A DNA stretch of 64,000 nt from Geminicoccaceae bacterium (GCA_028279345.1 JANQNY010000069.1:16082-80081), one strand, 5' to 3'. Positions 52,867 to 62,935 are shown, counted from the stretch's first letter. Numbers and translations: made by a program. The notes: generated by a model not told the origin, from the sequence alone.

Positions 52867-52966
52867 GCGTGCTGAGGAAGACGCCAGTCGCCTCAGCAGA
52901 CGCCGCCCCCCGGACACGTCATCGCAAGCCTGATACCAGGCTCCGATGTTGCTGGAGTGAGCACAG

Positions 52967-53320
52967 ATGACCGTCAAACGCGTCGTGACGAACGTGGCAA
53001 CGACAGACGTCGCAGAGACTAGAGACTTCTACGCCGAACTCTTTGATCTGACCGTCGTCATGGATCATGGCTGGATCGTGACACTGGCCGGCGAGCAGGC
53101 AGCGACGGTGCAAGTCAGCATCGCCAGCGAAGGTGGTTCGGGCACGCCCGTTCCGGATCTTTCGATCGAAGTGGACGACGTCGACGCGGTCTACGAGCGT
53201 GCGAGAGGGCTCGGCCACGACATCCCCTACGCGCTGACCGACGAGGCGTGGGGCGTTCGGCGCTTCTGCGTCCGCGATCCGACCGGAAAGCTGCTCAACG
53301 TTCTTGCCCACGCGGAGTAG
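52967..53320 (+). CDS. Glyoxalase/VOC superfamily protein
   Basis: The 117-residue protein has the paired beta-alpha-beta modules of the vicinal oxygen chelate fold: TNVATTDVAETRDFYAELFDL in the first half and LSIEVDDVDAVYERARGLGHDI to RRFCVRDPTGKLLNVLAH in the second. The substrate is unknown; enzymes of this fold are dioxygenases, isomerases or resistance proteins. A possible metal-binding Glu is at the ISIEV-like position. Confidence 0.8.
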   Translation: MTVKRVVTNVATTDVAETRDFYAELFDLTVVMDHGWIVTLAGEQAATVQVSIASEGGSGTPVPDLSIEVDDVDAVYERARGLGHDIPYALTDEAWGVRRFCVRDPTGKLLNVLAHAE

Positions 53321-53345
53321 CCAATGCCCGCCAACCGCGTCAGCC

Positions 53346-54074
53346 TCAACCCTCCTCCGCGACCTCGACCACAGCCTCCGGCGGCACCAGCGCGCTCAGC
53401 GTGCCGACGGTGTAGCCGCGGGCGCGCAGGCCCGTGACGACCCGCTCCAGGAGCGGCACGGCGCGGTGACCGCGATCGCCGTAGTCGTGGATGGTGAGAA
53501 TCGAGCCCGGCAACGCCACAGCCAGCATGAACGCACCGACCAGGCGTGGGTTGGGTAGTCGCGTGTCCAACGGCAGTACGTCGCCGACCACAACCTCGTA
53601 GCCACCCGCCTGCGCCACCTCGATGATGCCGGCATTCACCCAGCCACCGCCGGGACGCAGCCAGCGAACCTCGGCGACCTCGGCAAGCACGTGGCCAGTC
53701 GCGGCGACGTCGTGCTCGAGCGTCGGGCGCGGCAAGCAGATCGTGAGCCTATCCTGCCAGAGATGATGGCCAATTTCGTGGCCGCGCCTGGCAACCTCCC
53801 GGGCGAGACCGGGATGCGCTTCTGCACGCGCACCAATGAGGAAGAAGGTTGCCTTCACGTCGAGCCCGTCGAGCGTGTCGAGGATGGCGGGCGTGGTCTC
53901 CGGGTCCGGGCCGTCGTCGATGGTGAGGGCCACAACCTGCTGCTCTTGGGGTCCGTAGAAGACGACCTCGGGGTAGACCGCAGCGACAAGACGCACGGCC
54001 CCTCGACTCACGTGCGCGAAGCCAGCAGCGACACCGGCGGCAAGGCCACCCAAGGCAAGAACCAGCAAGCGCAA
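53346..54074 (-). CDS. Polysaccharide deacetylase (NodB domain)
   Basis: The 242-residue protein begins with a hydrophobic segment (LLVLALGGLAAGVAAGF), a signal anchor or signal peptide, then the NodB homology domain: VVALTIDDGPDPETTPAIL (catalytic Asp pair), RRGHEIGHHLWQD (metal His), and WLRPGGGWVN (Arg motif). The late SILTIHDYG is the last His motif. It would remove acetyl groups from a cell-wall or extracellular polysaccharide. The start is a TTG with GGAG eight bases upstream. It is divergent from the GNAT gene. Confidence 0.85.
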   Translation of the reverse strand: MRLLVLALGGLAAGVAAGFAHVSRGAVRLVAAVYPEVVFYGPQEQQVVALTIDDGPDPETTPAILDTLDGLDVKATFFLIGARAEAHPGLAREVARRGHEIGHHLWQDRLTICLPRPTLEHDVAATGHVLAEVAEVRWLRPGGGWVNAGIIEVAQAGGYEVVVGDVLPLDTRLPNPRLVGAFMLAVALPGSILTIHDYGDRGHRAVPLLERVVTGLRARGYTVGTLSALVPPEAVVEVAEEG

Positions 54075-54109
54075 TCGACATCTCCGGCGCGCGCTGCTTC
54101 AAGCGGCGC

Positions 54110-54601
54110 ATGGACGATCTTCGCATCCGCCGGGCCGGCACAGAAGACGACGACGCCCTCTGGGCCATACTGGAGCCGGTCCTACGTGCCGGCGAAACCT
54201 ACGCCCTGCCCCGCGATTGGGACCACGAGGCGACGCTCGCCTTCTGGTGTGCGCCGGACCATGCCGTCTTCGTCGCCGAGGCTGCCGACGGCCTCGTCGG
54301 CAGCTACTTCCTGCGCGCCAACAAGAAGGGGCCGGGCGATCACGTTGCCAATTGCGGCTATGTCACCGCCCCCTGGGCCGAGGGTAGAGGCGTCGCGCGC
54401 ACGCTCTGTCTGCACTCGCAGGAGGAAGCACGAGCACGGGGCTTCAAGGCCATGCAGTTCAACTGCGTCGTTGCCACCAACTCCCGCGCCGTGGCCCTCT
54501 GGCAGCGCCTCGGCTTCGCCACCGTCGGCCGTCTCCCCGAAGCCTTCCGCCACCCGCGCGAGGGCTTCGTCGACGCCTTGGTGATGTACAAGTCACTCTG
54601 A
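54110..54601 (+). CDS. GNAT family N-acetyltransferase
   Basis: The 163-residue protein has GNAT motif A/B: CGYVTAPWAEGRGVARTLCLHSQEEARARGF and a C-terminal NSRAVALWQRLGFATVGRLPEAFRHP. It transfers an acetyl group from acetyl-CoA to an unknown amine. It begins 35 bases from the divergent deacetylase gene. Confidence 0.87.
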   Translation: MDDLRIRRAGTEDDDALWAILEPVLRAGETYALPRDWDHEATLAFWCAPDHAVFVAEAADGLVGSYFLRANKKGPGDHVANCGYVTAPWAEGRGVARTLCLHSQEEARARGFKAMQFNCVVATNSRAVALWQRLGFATVGRLPEAFRHPREGFVDALVMYKSL

Positions 54602-54673
54602 CGCGATGGTGTCTGGCCTTGCGTCATTGTCGGCGGCGCACTTAGCGTCGCGGGCAGCGAAATCGGAGGGCAC

Positions 54674-55555
54674 ATGCGCGAATTCAGCGGCGTTTTTCCT
54701 TATCTGGTCTCACCGATCGATGATGCGGGGCGGATCGACGAGGCTGCGCTCACACTGCTCGTCGATGACCTGATCGGCGCGGGCGTGCACGGCGTCACGC
54801 CGCTGGGCTCGACCGGCGAGTTCGCCTACCTCGACAGCGAGCAGCGCACCACGGTTGTGCGCACCACCGTCAAGGCGGCAGGCGGACGCGTGCCGGTTGT
54901 CGCAGGCGTCGCCTCGACCGCGACCGCCGATGCCGTGGCCCAGGCGGAGCGTTACGCCGCGCTCGGCGTCGACGGCATTCTCGCCATCCTCGAAGCCTAC
55001 TTCCCCGTGCCGGACGCCGGCATCGAAGCCTACTTCCGGGCCATCGCCGACGCGGTCGACATCCCGGTCGTGCTCTACACCAACCCGCAGTTCCAGCGCG
55101 CCGACTTGTCGCTCGACGTCATCGAGCGGCTCAGCTCTCATCCGCGCATCGGCTACCTCAAGGATGCTTCGACCAACACGGGCCGGCTGCTCTCGATCAT
55201 GCACCGCTGCGGCAACGAGCTGAAACTGTTCGCCGCCTCAGCGCACATCCCGACCGCGGTGATGTTGATCGGCGGTGTCGGCTGGATGGCCGGGCCCGCC
55301 TGCCTGGTTCCGCGCGAGAGCGTGCGCCTCTACGACCTCTGCCGTGCGCAGCAATGGGCCGAAGCAATGGCGCTGCAGCGCCGTCTTTGGCGCATCAACG
55401 AGGCCTTCGCCCGCTTCAACCTCGCGGCCTGCATCAAGGCCGGCCTTCAGCTCCAGGGCTACGCGGTGGGCGAGCCTGTTCCGCCGACGGCAGCCCTCAC
55501 GGCGGAACAGCGCCAAGTCGTAGCATCGGCTCTGGCAGCGCTCGCCGACGGCTAG
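54674..55555 (+). CDS. Dihydrodipicolinate synthase family aldolase
   Basis: The 293-residue protein is a class I aldolase of the DapA/NanA family. It has [14 protein letters not shown] (the GTTGE region), [23 protein letters not shown] with the catalytic Tyr, and [17 protein letters not shown] with the Schiff-base Lys in YLKDAS. The GSTGE form and other changes suggest it is not the housekeeping DapA but a lyase for another keto acid or a sugar acid. GGAGGG lies before the ATG. Confidence 0.87.
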   Translation: MREFSGVFPYLVSPIDDAGRIDEAALTLLVDDLIGAGVHGVTPLGSTGEFAYLDSEQRTTVVRTTVKAAGGRVPVVAGVASTATADAVAQAERYAALGVDGILAILEAYFPVPDAGIEAYFRAIADAVDIPVVLYTNPQFQRADLSLDVIERLSSHPRIGYLKDASTNTGRLLSIMHRCGNELKLFAASAHIPTAVMLIGGVGWMAGPACLVPRESVRLYDLCRAQQWAEAMALQRRLWRINEAFARFNLAACIKAGLQLQGYAVGEPVPPTAALTAEQRQVVASALAALADG

Positions 55556-55613
55556 CGCGCCCGTTGCCGGCATGGTAGCGAACGCGGTCCCGAGGACGCT
55601 CGAGGAAACCACG

Positions 55614-56897
55614 ATGGCGACGGTGCTGGAGCGCCGCGATGACCTCGCGGCAGCGATGGAGAGGATCGGGCAAGCGGCCCGTGCTGCGGCGCGCGAGCTG
55701 GCGACAGCCTCACGCCCGCGCAAAGACCGGGCGCTCGAAGGTGCCGCCCTCGCGCTGCGACGGGCCACCGATGCGATCCTCGACGCCAACCAGCGCGACG
55801 TCGAGGCTGCCCAAGCGGCGGGAACCTCGCCCGCCATGCTCGATCGGCTGCGCCTCGATCCGGCGCGCATCGAGGCGATGGCCGCAGGGCTCGAAGCGAT
55901 CGCCACACTACCCGATCCGGTGGGTCGCGTTCTCGCCGCCTGGGAGCGCCCGAACGGCCTCGCCATCGAGCGCGTGGCAACGCCTTTGGGCGTCGTCGGC
56001 GTGATCTACGAAAGCCGACCCAACGTGACTGCCGACGCCGGCGGCGTGTGCCTCAAGGCAGGCAATGCGGTGATCCTCCGGGGCGGCTCGGAGAGCTTCC
56101 ACAGCGCACGGGCCATCGCCGATGCGCTGCATGCGGGGCTCGCCGCCGCCAGCTTGCCGGTCGACGCCATCCAGTTCGTGCCGACGACCGACCGCGCCGC
56201 GGTGGGCCACCTGCTCGCCATGGACCGCCATGTCGACGTGCTGGTGCCGCGCGGCGGCCGCTCGCTGGTGGAGCGCGTGCGAGCCGAAGCGCGCATGCCC
56301 GTGTTCAGCCATCTCGACGGCGTCTGCCACGTCTATCTGCACCAGGCGGCTGAGGCGGCGATGGCCGAGGCCATCGTCGTCAACGCCAAGCTGCGTCGGA
56401 CCGGCATCTGCGGTGCCGCGGAGACACTCCTGGTGGATCGCGCCATGGCGGCGGATTTGCTGCCCAGCATTCTGGCCGCGCTGCACGACGCCGGCTGCGA
56501 GCTACGGGGGGATGCGACGGTACAAGCGTTGAACGCCGCCGTGCTGCCGGCGACGGACGCCGATTGGGCAGCCGAGTATCTCGACGCCATCCTCGCCGTG
56601 AAGGTGGTCGACGGCCTCGACGACGCCATCGCGCACGTCAATCGCTGGGGCTCGCACCACACCGACTGCATCGTCACCGCGGACGAACAGGCAGCCCGGC
56701 GTTTCCTCGCCGAGGTGGATAGCGCCATCGTGCTGCACAACGCTTCTACTCAGTTTGCCGACGGCGGAGAGTTCGGCATGGGGGCGGAGATCGGTATCGC
56801 CACGGGCCGCCTGCATGCCCGCGGGCCCGTGGGCGTGGAGCAGCTCACCACGTTCAACTACCGGGTCCGCGGTACGGGCCAGACGCGGCCCGTCTGA
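55614..56897 (+). CDS. proA: Gamma-glutamyl phosphate reductase
   Basis: The 427-residue enzyme reduces gamma-glutamyl phosphate with NADPH in proline synthesis. Family landmarks are [37 protein letters not shown] and [17 protein letters not shown] with the catalytic cysteine, plus [14 protein letters not shown] and [17 protein letters not shown] 55614 has an AGGA site; the frame is open to 55572. proB is not adjacent, unlike in many alphaproteobacteria, but nadD, rsfS and rlmH follow in the common order. Confidence 0.95.
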   Translation: MATVLERRDDLAAAMERIGQAARAAARELATASRPRKDRALEGAALALRRATDAILDANQRDVEAAQAAGTSPAMLDRLRLDPARIEAMAAGLEAIATLPDPVGRVLAAWERPNGLAIERVATPLGVVGVIYESRPNVTADAGGVCLKAGNAVILRGGSESFHSARAIADALHAGLAAASLPVDAIQFVPTTDRAAVGHLLAMDRHVDVLVPRGGRSLVERVRAEARMPVFSHLDGVCHVYLHQAAEAAMAEAIVVNAKLRRTGICGAAETLLVDRAMAADLLPSILAALHDAGCELRGDATVQALNAAVLPATDADWAAEYLDAILAVKVVDGLDDAIAHVNRWGSHHTDCIVTADEQAARRFLAEVDSAIVLHNASTQFADGGEFGMGAEIGIATGRLHARGPVGVEQLTTFNYRVRGTGQTRPV

Positions 56898-56900
56898 GCG

Positions 56901-57560
56901 ATGATCCCCGGCTCGCGCCGCCTCCGCCGACCGGTCGCGCGCCACACGCTACCCGCGGTGCCGGCACCCGCAAGACGTGGTCCGCGCGTGGGCCTCTTGG
57001 GCGGCTCTTTCAACCCCGCACATGAAGGCCATCGGCGCATCTCCGTCGAAGCGCTCAAGCGGCTCGGGCTCGATCAGGTCTGGTGGCTGGTGGCACCACA
57101 GAACCCGCTCAAAGAGCAAAGCGAGACCGCGCCGCTCAGCGACCGGCTCAAGAAGGCACGGAAAGTAGCGCACCATCCACGCATCTGGGTGAGCGATCTC
57201 GAAGCGCGCTTCGGCACCCGCTACACCGCGGCGACGTTGGCGCGGCTCCGGTCGGTTTTCCCAGAGCATCGGTTCGTCTGGCTGATGGGCGCAGACAATA
57301 TGGCGTCGCTCCACCGCTGGCATCGGTGGCGGGCGGTGGCCAGCGCCATGCCGATTGCCGTCTTCGACCGCGAGCCGTATTCTTACGCTGCTTTGGTGGC
57401 GCCGGCCGCAAAGGTGCTGGCGACGACGCGTTGGTCGCCGGATGACCTGCGCGGGCTGGTGGAGGCGCTGCCACCGGCTTGGTGCTTGTTGCGTCTGCGG
57501 ACACATCCGGCCGCGAGTTCGGCGATCCGGGCAGCGGGCGAGTGGCGACCGCAACGCTAG
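56901..57560 (+). CDS. nadD: Nicotinate-nucleotide adenylyltransferase
   Basis: The 219-residue enzyme makes deamido-NAD from nicotinate mononucleotide and ATP. The nucleotidyltransferase motif VGLLGGSFNPAHEGHRRIS (HxGH site) is near residue 30, followed by LIPPHNPLK-type VAPQNPLK and the FVWLMGADNMASLHRW segment. An extra basic N-terminus of 27 residues precedes the first beta strand. It begins three bases after proA. Confidence 0.94.
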   Translation: MIPGSRRLRRPVARHTLPAVPAPARRGPRVGLLGGSFNPAHEGHRRISVEALKRLGLDQVWWLVAPQNPLKEQSETAPLSDRLKKARKVAHHPRIWVSDLEARFGTRYTAATLARLRSVFPEHRFVWLMGADNMASLHRWHRWRAVASAMPIAVFDREPYSYAALVAPAAKVLATTRWSPDDLRGLVEALPPAWCLLRLRTHPAASSAIRAAGEWRPQR

Positions 57561-57571
57561 AAGGAGGAAGC

Positions 57572-57946
57572 TTGATCCAGACGGTCCAGCGCGTCGCATC
57601 AGCGGAACGCGCGCTCATCGAGCTCATCGAGCACTCGCTCGATGCAGACAAAGCGGTCGACCCGGTGACGATCGATCTCGACGGCAAGACCGCCATCGCC
57701 GACGCGATGATCATCGCGTCCGGCACATCGCAACGCCATCTGGCCGCCATGGCCGACAAGCTGCTGGAGCGTCTGAAGGCCGCCGGCTTCCGGGGCGTGA
57801 GCGCCGAGGGCGCCGGCGACAGCGACTGGGTGCTGATCGACACGGGCGACGTCATCATCCACCTGTTCCGACCCGAGACGCGCGACTTCTACAATCTCGA
57901 GAAGCTCTGGGCGGCGCCGCCGCAGGACCTCCGCTCGCGCGCCTGA
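57572..57946 (+). CDS. rsfS: Ribosomal silencing factor RsfS
   Basis: The 124-residue protein binds ribosomal protein L14 and blocks subunit joining in starvation. Landmarks are IDLDGKTAIADAMIIASGTSQRHL and GDSDWVLIDTGDVIIHLFRPETRDFYNLEKLW. A strong AAGGAGG site lies four bases before TTG 57572, which fixes the start although the frame is open further upstream. Confidence 0.94.
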   Translation: MIQTVQRVASAERALIELIEHSLDADKAVDPVTIDLDGKTAIADAMIIASGTSQRHLAAMADKLLERLKAAGFRGVSAEGAGDSDWVLIDTGDVIIHLFRPETRDFYNLEKLWAAPPQDLRSRA

Positions 57947-57951
57947 CGACG

Positions 57952-58416
57952 GTGGACGTCACCATCCTCGCGGTGGGCCGCTGGAAGCGCGGACCTGAGC
58001 GCGAGCTCTTCGAGCGCTATGTCGAGCGCTGTCCCTGGCGCATCGAGCTGGTAGAGCTGGTACTGACCCGGTCGGTCGCAGCCGGTGCGTTGCGCAGGGC
58101 CGAGAGCGATCTGCTGCGCACCCGGCTCGACGGGCGACGACCTTTCCTCATGCTCGACGAGCGCGGCGAGGACCTCACCAGCGAAGCTTTTGCCGAGATG
58201 TTCGGTCGGTTCCGCGATGCCGGCACGCGTGGGATCGCCTTCGTCATCGGCGGCGCGGACGGGGTCGACGACGCCCTGCGCGCGGCGGCCACGCGGACAG
58301 TCGCCTTCGGGCGAACGACTTGGCCGCACCTGCTTACACGCGTGCTCCTTGCGGAGCAGCTCTACCGCGCATCGACGATCCTGGCGCGGCATCCTTATCA
58401 CCGGGGCGCCGAGTAG
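57952..58416 (+). CDS. rlmH: 23S rRNA pseudouridine-1915 N3-methyltransferase
   Basis: The 154-residue SPOUT-class enzyme methylates pseudouridine 1915 of 23S rRNA. It has the knot motif FVIGGADGVDD and the conserved C-terminal LLAEQLYRASTILARHPYHRGAE, here intact. The start is a GTG five bases after rsfS. It is the last gene in the run proA-nadD-rsfS-rlmH. Confidence 0.94.
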   Translation: MDVTILAVGRWKRGPERELFERYVERCPWRIELVELVLTRSVAAGALRRAESDLLRTRLDGRRPFLMLDERGEDLTSEAFAEMFGRFRDAGTRGIAFVIGGADGVDDALRAAATRTVAFGRTTWPHLLTRVLLAEQLYRASTILARHPYHRGAE

Positions 58417-58427
58417 CGAGGCAGTAC

Positions 58428-59492
58428 CTACGGGCGCTTCGCCTTCGCCCGCGCCGCGTGACGGGCCATCGTTTCCGCGATGACAGCCGTCTTCGTCGCG
58501 ATATTGAGGCGAAAGAACTGTGGGAGACGCCGCATGAACCGCAGCGCGACACTCTGCTCGCGCGGCAATGGCTGCAGAATGCCCTTCAGGTCCGGGTTGG
58601 TGCGCACCGCGCGCATGCTCGCATGGACGCCCGGCACGTTGACGATCGCCTGCAGCGGCGCGTTCGCGAGATGAAAGGCGCGGAGAATGGTTCGAAGGCC
58701 CGTTCCGCCGACACTCACCGTCGCCAGATCGAGACCGCCGAGCGATGCCTGAAACGCCAGCGCTGTCCAGATGCGGCGTTCGATGGAGGAGAGTGCGGCG
58801 ATCTCGCTTTCGGCCTTCAGCAAGGCGACCGTGTCACCGGCGCCCCCGTCCTCGGCAAAGAACTCGTCGGCAATGCGTTCGGCCAGAATGTGCCGCGCCA
58901 AGCCGAGGCGCGCGAAGTAGAAGGCCAAGAACCGCTCGATCGGGATGATGGCGGAATCGCCCTCCTTACTTTCTGTCATCTCGTCAAGCCACGCCTCCGG
59001 AGCGAGCCCGAGTTCGCTATACCGGTCTTTGTTGGCGTACAGGAAATCAAGCCCGCCCTTCTCGAAGGTATCCACCATCACGCCGCTCGTCCCGGAGCGG
59101 ACCAGCCCGCCCGACTCGCGAAGCGCGGTCACTAGCGCCAACTCGCGGTCGATCCGCCCCGAACCAGGCAAGGCGATCAGCTCTGCCAGAGCCTCGAACC
59201 AGGGGGGCTTCTTGTTGGGGGGGCTCGTCGCCACGGCCTCGCGCATGTGCCTGAAATGGCCGAAGGCATTGATGGTGGCGTACTCGGTGAGCTTCTTGAT
59301 CCTGATCGTACGGCCCGGAAACTCCCGACTCGTCGTGCGAATCTCGCGGTGGATCGCGGGAAGATTGACCAGCTCGTGCCCGAGACGATCGAGTTCCTCC
59401 AAGAACGCGCCCCGGTTCGAGGGGAGCTGCGTGAAGAACGCTTCGAGCGCCGTCCGCTGAGCTGCTGATAGCGTGGCCTCAATCTCTTCCAT
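58428..59492 (-). CDS. Protein of unknown function, 354 residues
   Basis: I do not recognise this protein. It looks entirely helical with no signal peptide or membrane span, and no catalytic motif stands out. Notable segments are LPSNRGAFLEELDRLGHEL near the start, AFGHFRHMREAVATSPPNKKPPWFE, LVRSGTSGVMVDTF and a basic C-terminus (RHAARAKAKRP). It lies 33 bases after the 963-residue gene on the same strand, so the two are likely co-transcribed and may work together. ATG 59492 is chosen; a TTG two codons earlier is possible. It converges on rlmH. Confidence 0.75.
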   Translation of the reverse strand: MEEIEATLSAAQRTALEAFFTQLPSNRGAFLEELDRLGHELVNLPAIHREIRTTSREFPGRTIRIKKLTEYATINAFGHFRHMREAVATSPPNKKPPWFEALAELIALPGSGRIDRELALVTALRESGGLVRSGTSGVMVDTFEKGGLDFLYANKDRYSELGLAPEAWLDEMTESKEGDSAIIPIERFLAFYFARLGLARHILAERIADEFFAEDGGAGDTVALLKAESEIAALSSIERRIWTALAFQASLGGLDLATVSVGGTGLRTILRAFHLANAPLQAIVNVPGVHASMRAVRTNPDLKGILQPLPREQSVALRFMRRLPQFFRLNIATKTAVIAETMARHAARAKAKRP

Positions 59493-59525
59493 GGCCAAAC
59501 CGTTTCGAGCGTCCGACCGAGCCGG

Positions 59526-62417
59526 TCATTCCGGCTCGACGGGGACGAAAGCGCCGTCCTCGTCGCGCGCCCATGCGGGCAGCGTCTGGGATTGCCGCAG
59601 CATCACGAGCGTCGTGGGAGCTTCGATCTCGAACGGATCGCCCACGGCAATCTCGGTGTCGGGCTCCTCGGCGCGCCGTGCCGCGATCTCCGTCAGGTAC
59701 GCCGCATAGTCGGGGTTGGTGACCGGGGGCAGCTCACCACCTTTCCAGATTTCCGCGTTCTCGAAGTAGTGCACCGCCGCCGCCTCGAAGTTCGGCAGGA
59801 TCGGGACCGTCAAGAGCGCATAGCCCGCCGTCAGGAAGGCCTTGAAGTCGGGGTCCGGGTCCTCGATCTCGACCAGCTTCTGAACCCAGGTGCTGCGCCG
59901 CGCCCAGAAATAGTCGAAGAACTCATAGGTCATGTTCTCCCATTCGAACGCCGTCTCGAAGAAGCGGATATACTCGCCCTCGGCCAGCGCCTCGTCGAAG
60001 TCGACGCGCGCTTCCTGTACCCCGCTCTCGAGAATGGCGTTGAAGGCGGTGAAGTACTGACCGGTGAGGATCGAGATGGCGTTGCGCTTGAGCTCGCCCC
60101 GCTCGATGGCGCGATTCTGGAAGGGTGCTCGTTCCGGCAGCCCGGCGCCCAGCGTGGCCTCACTCTCGGCAAGGCGGTTGGCGTACTCTGAACGCTGCTG
60201 CTCGCTCGCTTGTGCGAGCTTCTCGAACGTGCGCAGCCGCCACGCGTCCATGGCCTCTGCGGAGCGCGTGCACTCCATCTCCATCAAGATCACGGGCTGA
60301 GCCACGGCGTGCAGGACGATCGCGTAGGGCACAGCGCCGGTCTCGTCGTTGAGCGTGTAGGTGTCGTTCATGGAATTCGGCGCATGCTCGTCATTGCCGA
60401 GCACGGTCAGGTCCAAGAGCGCTTGGCGCTGTCCCAGATGCATCGCCATCTCGGGTTGCGGCTCGGGCGTAACCGCCGGCAGGACGAACTTCTTGTACCA
60501 GCTCATGCGGAAATAGACGGAGGTCGCCGTGTAGTCGGGCGGCACCGAAATCTCGCCAGTGAGGCGGATCGTGATCGAGTTCGGGTTCTCCGGGTCCGGG
60601 TTCGGCGCGAGCGTCACCGACGATGTTGTGAATTCAGCAGGCGGCGGCTCCAGCCCACTCGCTTCGAAGGTCAGGGCGTGATCGAGATAGTTCGTCTCGT
60701 CGATGTCACCCGGTGAAAGGTTGAAAGCCGGCGGCTCGGTGATGCCGTTGCCCGCCTGACGCTGCGCTGCCAGCGCCTGCAGGAAGAACGCGCCGGGCTC
60801 CGGCACCATGATGCAGACGAACATTCGGATGCCGTAGTTGAAGACTTGTGCCTCGTAGACCTTCCTGAGCCACTGGTAGATGCCCGAGATGTGGCCTTCG
60901 CCTCCCGTATTGTCGAAGCCGTGCGCGACCTTCTCCTCGAACTCGCGCAGCACCGTGAGCGTGCGCTGCTCGCGGACGCGCTCGCTGAGCTTGGTGACGG
61001 CCCGCTCGCTGAGATCGCGGGCGTACTTCGCGGCGCTTTCGGCGGCGCTCTCCTGAGCGGTTGCCGTCTCCTGCGAGACGCTGACCTCGGTCTGGATGAA
61101 CTTGCCATAGCCGCCGGAGACGGTCACACCGCGCTTGAGCGTGTCGTCTTCCTTGATCACGTCCTTGGCGTTGCGACTGATCTCGAAGCGATCGGTCTGT
61201 TGAAAGGCCCGCTCTTCTTCCCGTGTGGTTTCGACCTCGGTGGTTAAGCTCTCCTCGGTGCGCTCCAAGCGGCGCGTTTCGCGCGAGTGCTGCTCGGACT
61301 GCATGACGTTCTGGACCAGCCCGATCTCCTCGGCCTCGTAGCGGATAATGTGCTGGCGCGTGACCAGCAGGTCCCCGATCCCGCAGGGCCGCACCAGCCC
61401 GACCGTATCGGGTACCGCGGGCACATCGCCCTGCGTGAGATCGAGATCGAATGCCGGCAGCAGTGGGTTCCCGGCATTCGCCGGCAAGGTGGTCGTGCCG
61501 ATCGTCAATCGGCGTCCGGAGATCGCGGGTACCGTCGCCAGCTCCCTGTTGCGCCGCCGCGCCATGCGGTTCAGCCGTTCCACCATGTTGCGGACGCTGT
61601 CGCTCGCCGGATTGAGCGACGCATTGGATAGGGCTTCGATGGTGGCGGGCGAGAGCGCGCTGAGGGCTTCGGCGTTGAGCACCAGTGGCGCGTTGGCCGA
61701 TGCGCCTCCGCCGGACGGCTCAGTGCGGACTTCCAGATCGCGTGCGCGAAAGGCGAGGATCTCGTCGCGGGCCCTTCGCAACCCGACGATCTCGGCCACC
61801 ACAGCCTCGTGGCTCTCGCCTTCCGGCACGGCGGCTCGTAGCGCATCGATATCGATCCGCGCGACCAAGAGCTGCGCTTGGGCATGTTTCGGCACCACGA
61901 CGGTCCGCCGCATCAGAGCGGCCAGGTCGATCGTCTCCTCGGCCGGACCGAGGGCGACGTGCCGAACCGCGTCGATGGCGCGGTACAAGGTCACGTATGG
62001 GCTGAGGACGGACGGCGCCGAGCGTGATCTCAGCTTGAGCGCAAGGATCGTATCGGACGCGCGGCGTGCCAGCTCCGCGGTTTGCGCATCATCCACCAAG
62101 CTGCCGGCCGAACGCCCGGCAATCTCCGACACGAATGCGCGTGCGTCCTCGCGCGTGAGCGGAAGGCTCCGACGGAACGCTTCGCCGAGCGCAAAGAAGG
62201 TGGTCGCACCGGGAAGCGCGGCGGGTTCGGGATCGAACTGGCTCGTATCGAGAAACGCGTCGAGCACGCTTTCCACCTGCTCATCGCCGTCATCGGCGTC
62301 GCGCAGCAGCACGATGCGCGCGAGGAAGTCGGTGTTGGCGAGCGTCAGCCCCGTGAAACGAAATTCGCGCGGCTGTTGCGGCGCGCGCAAGTGCACGAAG
62401 CGAAAAACCTCGTCCAT
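59526..62417 (-). CDS. Large protein of unknown function, 963 residues
   Basis: I do not recognise this protein. It has no signal peptide or clear membrane span. Residues 1-350 are mixed globular. Residues 355-500 are very rich in Glu, Arg, Ser and Thr and should be long helices or coiled coil. Then GIYQWLRKVYEAQVFNYGIR (513-532) and VPEPGAFFLQAL (538-549) form a distinctive segment. Residues 580-710 look beta-rich. The rest is helical, ending with VMLRQSQTLPAWA (938-950). A structural or scaffold role is plausible but unproven. A short AGGAC site precedes the ATG. It is first in a pair with the 354-residue gene. Confidence 0.8.
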   Translation of the reverse strand: MDEVFRFVHLRAPQQPREFRFTGLTLANTDFLARIVLLRDADDGDEQVESVLDAFLDTSQFDPEPAALPGATTFFALGEAFRRSLPLTREDARAFVSEIAGRSAGSLVDDAQTAELARRASDTILALKLRSRSAPSVLSPYVTLYRAIDAVRHVALGPAEETIDLAALMRRTVVVPKHAQAQLLVARIDIDALRAAVPEGESHEAVVAEIVGLRRARDEILAFRARDLEVRTEPSGGGASANAPLVLNAEALSALSPATIEALSNASLNPASDSVRNMVERLNRMARRRNRELATVPAISGRRLTIGTTTLPANAGNPLLPAFDLDLTQGDVPAVPDTVGLVRPCGIGDLLVTRQHIIRYEAEEIGLVQNVMQSEQHSRETRRLERTEESLTTEVETTREEERAFQQTDRFEISRNAKDVIKEDDTLKRGVTVSGGYGKFIQTEVSVSQETATAQESAAESAAKYARDLSERAVTKLSERVREQRTLTVLREFEEKVAHGFDNTGGEGHISGIYQWLRKVYEAQVFNYGIRMFVCIMVPEPGAFFLQALAAQRQAGNGITEPPAFNLSPGDIDETNYLDHALTFEASGLEPPPAEFTTSSVTLAPNPDPENPNSITIRLTGEISVPPDYTATSVYFRMSWYKKFVLPAVTPEPQPEMAMHLGQRQALLDLTVLGNDEHAPNSMNDTYTLNDETGAVPYAIVLHAVAQPVILMEMECTRSAEAMDAWRLRTFEKLAQASEQQRSEYANRLAESEATLGAGLPERAPFQNRAIERGELKRNAISILTGQYFTAFNAILESGVQEARVDFDEALAEGEYIRFFETAFEWENMTYEFFDYFWARRSTWVQKLVEIEDPDPDFKAFLTAGYALLTVPILPNFEAAAVHYFENAEIWKGGELPPVTNPDYAAYLTEIAARRAEEPDTEIAVGDPFEIEAPTTLVMLRQSQTLPAWARDEDGAFVPVEPE

Positions 62418-62935
62418 GTCCTGTTTGCCCCCCGCCTGCCGGATCGGGAGGTTGGCCTCCGAACCCAGCAGTTCTCACGCAATTTTGACAAACCGGTACA
62501 CCAGAAACAGCACGCGACAGGTGTCGCTGATCACATTTTCATCGATCGTGCTTGCGTCCTAAGATTGTTCACATTCTCAATTTCACGAGTTTAGCGACTT
62601 ATTTACAATCTTGGATGCGAGGCAAATTCACCCTCAACATCTTTGTTTGTATGATCGATCTAGAGGCTTTTGCACGCAGAGAGACCACAAAGAGGACCTA
62701 GTTGACTCGCGGCCAGACGGGCCAACGCAGGCTGCTTCTTACGGTGCGGACGGTATCGCCAGCGCCTGCTAGCGGGTTCCCGGCGAGCGTCCGTCGATCA
62801 GACAGGCTTCCGCCGGACCAAGAACGGCGTGAACGCTAGGACAACCGAGGAAGGTCCGCCGTCGATCGGTGATCCGTCTGCTGGATGGCAAGCGCCTACG
62901 AACGCGGCTTGGCGTGGTCGGGGCAGGCGCAACGC
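62418..62935. other. AT-rich intergenic region upstream of the unknown pair
   Basis: This 518-base gap holds no ORF I can support. The part from about 62475 to 62700 is strikingly AT-rich compared with the window, and should hold the promoter of the 963-residue gene, which reads to the left. usg also reads leftward and converges on nothing here, so its 3' end lies at the right edge. No EcfG motif was found. Confidence 0.5.
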
